Shown here: one piece after another, positions 20,918 through 22,218 of the stretch
Layout of the letters: every line of letters begins with the position of its first letter
Numbering within the stretch: the first letter of the stretch is position 1
Virus record (IMG/VR): IMGVR_UViG_3300017735_000115
Coordinates: 1-22,218 of that record
DNA from: a virus
Reading direction: 5' to 3' (one strand)
Length of the DNA: 22,218 bases
Program-made: the position numbers and the translations under genes
Notes under the pieces: model-generated
What the model saw: only the letters and a program-made list of their open reading frames with translations
Databases searched by the model: none
Told to the model about the DNA's origin: nothing

Positions 20918-22218
20918 ATGACTCGCCAAGAATTAGCACAAAAAGTTAAGGCTAAGTATCCTGAGTTGCAGGGTTCAGATGACGAAACAGTCGTAGCCGG
21001 AGTATTAGACCAATATCCTGAGTATAGTGCATATCTTTCTGATGAAGATATTGGTACTAACTATGTTATTGAATCAGCCAAACAATTTGGTCTTGGGGCA
21101 GTTGAGACTGTAGGGCAAGCCGCAGAAGGTGCAGTCATAAATTTATCGCTAGGAATGGCTAATGAAGCAATGTCTGAGGAGGAGTTTTACAACTCACCTG
21201 AGTCATTAAAGAATGTCAGCTATGACAGATATGTTCGTCTTAATGATATAAAACTAGAAAAGCAAAAGAAGGGAATGGAGTTTGCTGACTCTATTAAATC
21301 ATGGACTGAAGAAAAACTTCCTGATTATATCAATGCTAATGAAGAATATGGCAATGCATTTGCAGGCCAAGTATTCAGAGGTCTAGGTCAGTTCTTAGGA
21401 TATGGTGCTGTAGGTGCAGCAGGTACAGCAGTCGGAAGCCCTGTAGGTGGTGTGGCGGCAGTTTATGGTACTGCATTCTTCAACAGACAGATAGAGTTCC
21501 TAGAGGATGCTGAGCAAACCCTTGGTCTTGATCTCTTAGAGATGGACAAGGATACTAGAGATAAGGTTGTTGGTGGATCATGGGCATATGGTTTAACTAC
21601 TGGTGCATTGGATGCGACAGTATTTAAATACATAACTAGAGTTCCAGGAGCAAACACTCCTACAGTAAAGAATTTATTAAGTAACCTAGTAAGAGGACAA
21701 GGAGTACCTTCCGGACAGTTAAAGACAGTATTAGCGAATACTGCTAAGGCGGCAATAGCTGAAGGTACACAAGAATCACTTGGTGATGGATTGACATTAG
21801 ATGCGATGGCTAAGTCATTGTATGATGATGACCGAGAGTTAATTACAGGCGATGCATTAGGGCGAAGAGTAACTGAGTTTGCTCTTGGTGGTACAGTCGG
21901 TGGTCTTGGTAAGACAGGTATTGATTTAATTAGAGCCAGACCCAGAACTGATGAAGAAGTTCAAGAGTTCAAGGATACTCTAAAGAAAGTTGATGAATCA
22001 TTAAAGCAAGTTGAAAGTACAGATGAAGGCCCTCAAACATTTAAGATACAGTTTGAGCAACAGGCTTCAGGGGAAACTGACATAACTGAGGTTAAGGCTA
22101 ACACCGAAGAAGAAGCTTTAGATTATTTCAATAATACATACAAGGGTATGTATGTTCCTGACTCAGGTAGAATATATACCGGTGAAGTACAAACACAAGA
22201 GACTGCCCCTGTAGAAGA
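20918..22218 (+). CDS. Large internal virion (ejection) protein, cut by the window end
   Basis: An open frame runs 433 codons from ATG 20918 without a stop to the window edge, so only the N-terminal part is seen. It begins MTRQELAQKVKAKYPELQGS, has a helical N-domain that looks like a small binding module, then a Gly/Ala-rich hydrophobic region at about residues 145-190 (for example LGQFLGYGAVGAAGTAVGSP) and another Gly-rich helix near 320-345 (TVGGLGKTGIDL). Long proteins with such segments at the end of a podovirus structural cluster are usually ejection proteins of T7 gp15 or gp16 type, and some carry a transglycosylase domain; none is visible in this part. The start lies 11 bases after the preceding stop without a clear ribosome binding site. 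Confidence 0.7.
   Translation, partial: MTRQELAQKVKAKYPELQGSDDETVVAGVLDQYPEYSAYLSDEDIGTNYVIESAKQFGLGAVETVGQAAEGAVINLSLGMANEAMSEEEFYNSPESLKNVSYDRYVRLNDIKLEKQKKGMEFADSIKSWTEEKLPDYINANEEYGNAFAGQVFRGLGQFLGYGAVGAAGTAVGSPVGGVAAVYGTAFFNRQIEFLEDAEQTLGLDLLEMDKDTRDKVVGGSWAYGLTTGALDATVFKYITRVPGANTPTVKNLLSNLVRGQGVPSGQLKTVLANTAKAAIAEGTQESLGDGLTLDAMAKSLYDDDRELITGDALGRRVTEFALGGTVGGLGKTGIDLIRARPRTDEEVQEFKDTLKKVDESLKQVESTDEGPQTFKIQFEQQASGETDITEVKANTEEEALDYFNNTYKGMYVPDSGRIYTGEVQTQETAPVE

Overview
The window is the structural half of a tailed double-stranded DNA phage genome, most likely short-tailed (podovirus-like). All genes lie on the + strand, in the order: packaging, portal, capsid, head-tail connector, lysis/membrane genes, small basic genes, tail, tail fibres, ejection proteins. 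The supports are a complete large terminase with ATPase and nuclease motifs, a portal, a scaffold, a capsid protein resembling the SU10-type family, a T7 gp12/P22 gp10-like tail protein, and Gly/Ala-rich internal virion proteins at the right end. I see no tape-measure gene, tail-sheath gene, integrase, transposon, tRNA or CRISPR array. The DNA is AT-rich and genes are packed with ATGA, TAATG and TAGTG junctions. Several gene families look like those of uncultured marine phages. The host is unknown. A PEP-CTERM-like C-terminus on one phage protein points to a host with an exosortase system (for example marine Verrucomicrobiota or some Proteobacteria), but this is inference.

Layout. 1-292 is non-coding, with five AGGGCTW repeats (four at an exact 11-base period), two hairpins and a promoter-like TTGACTGTCAA element. 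293-3083 is the packaging block: small terminase, an acidic 77-residue protein, large terminase, and a small protein with an IF2-N-like fold. 3107-5927 holds the portal, a SleB-like cell-wall hydrolase and a 69-residue protein. 5930-8606 looks like a self-contained capsid transcription unit: extended -10 promoter, scaffold, major capsid protein, decoration-like protein with a very strong ribosome binding site, then a rho-independent terminator. 8616-11221 holds connector and virion genes. 11221-13042 holds five consecutive genes for membrane-associated proteins, including a likely holin and the PEP-CTERM-like protein. 13044-13955 holds six tiny, strongly basic genes that overlap or nearly abut. 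13956-18466 encodes a 1003-residue tail protein with three internal HGLxxGD repeats and two paralogous tail-fibre proteins with different tips. 18470-22218 holds an unknown protein and three probable ejection proteins, the last cut by the window end.

Together these genes package DNA through the portal, assemble the head on a scaffold, attach a short tail and fibres, and lyse the host. The most unusual parts are the PEP-CTERM-like phage protein in its membrane-gene island, the basic mini-gene cassette, the phased repeats beside the small terminase gene, and a recurring TGnTATAAT motif placed shortly before gene starts.
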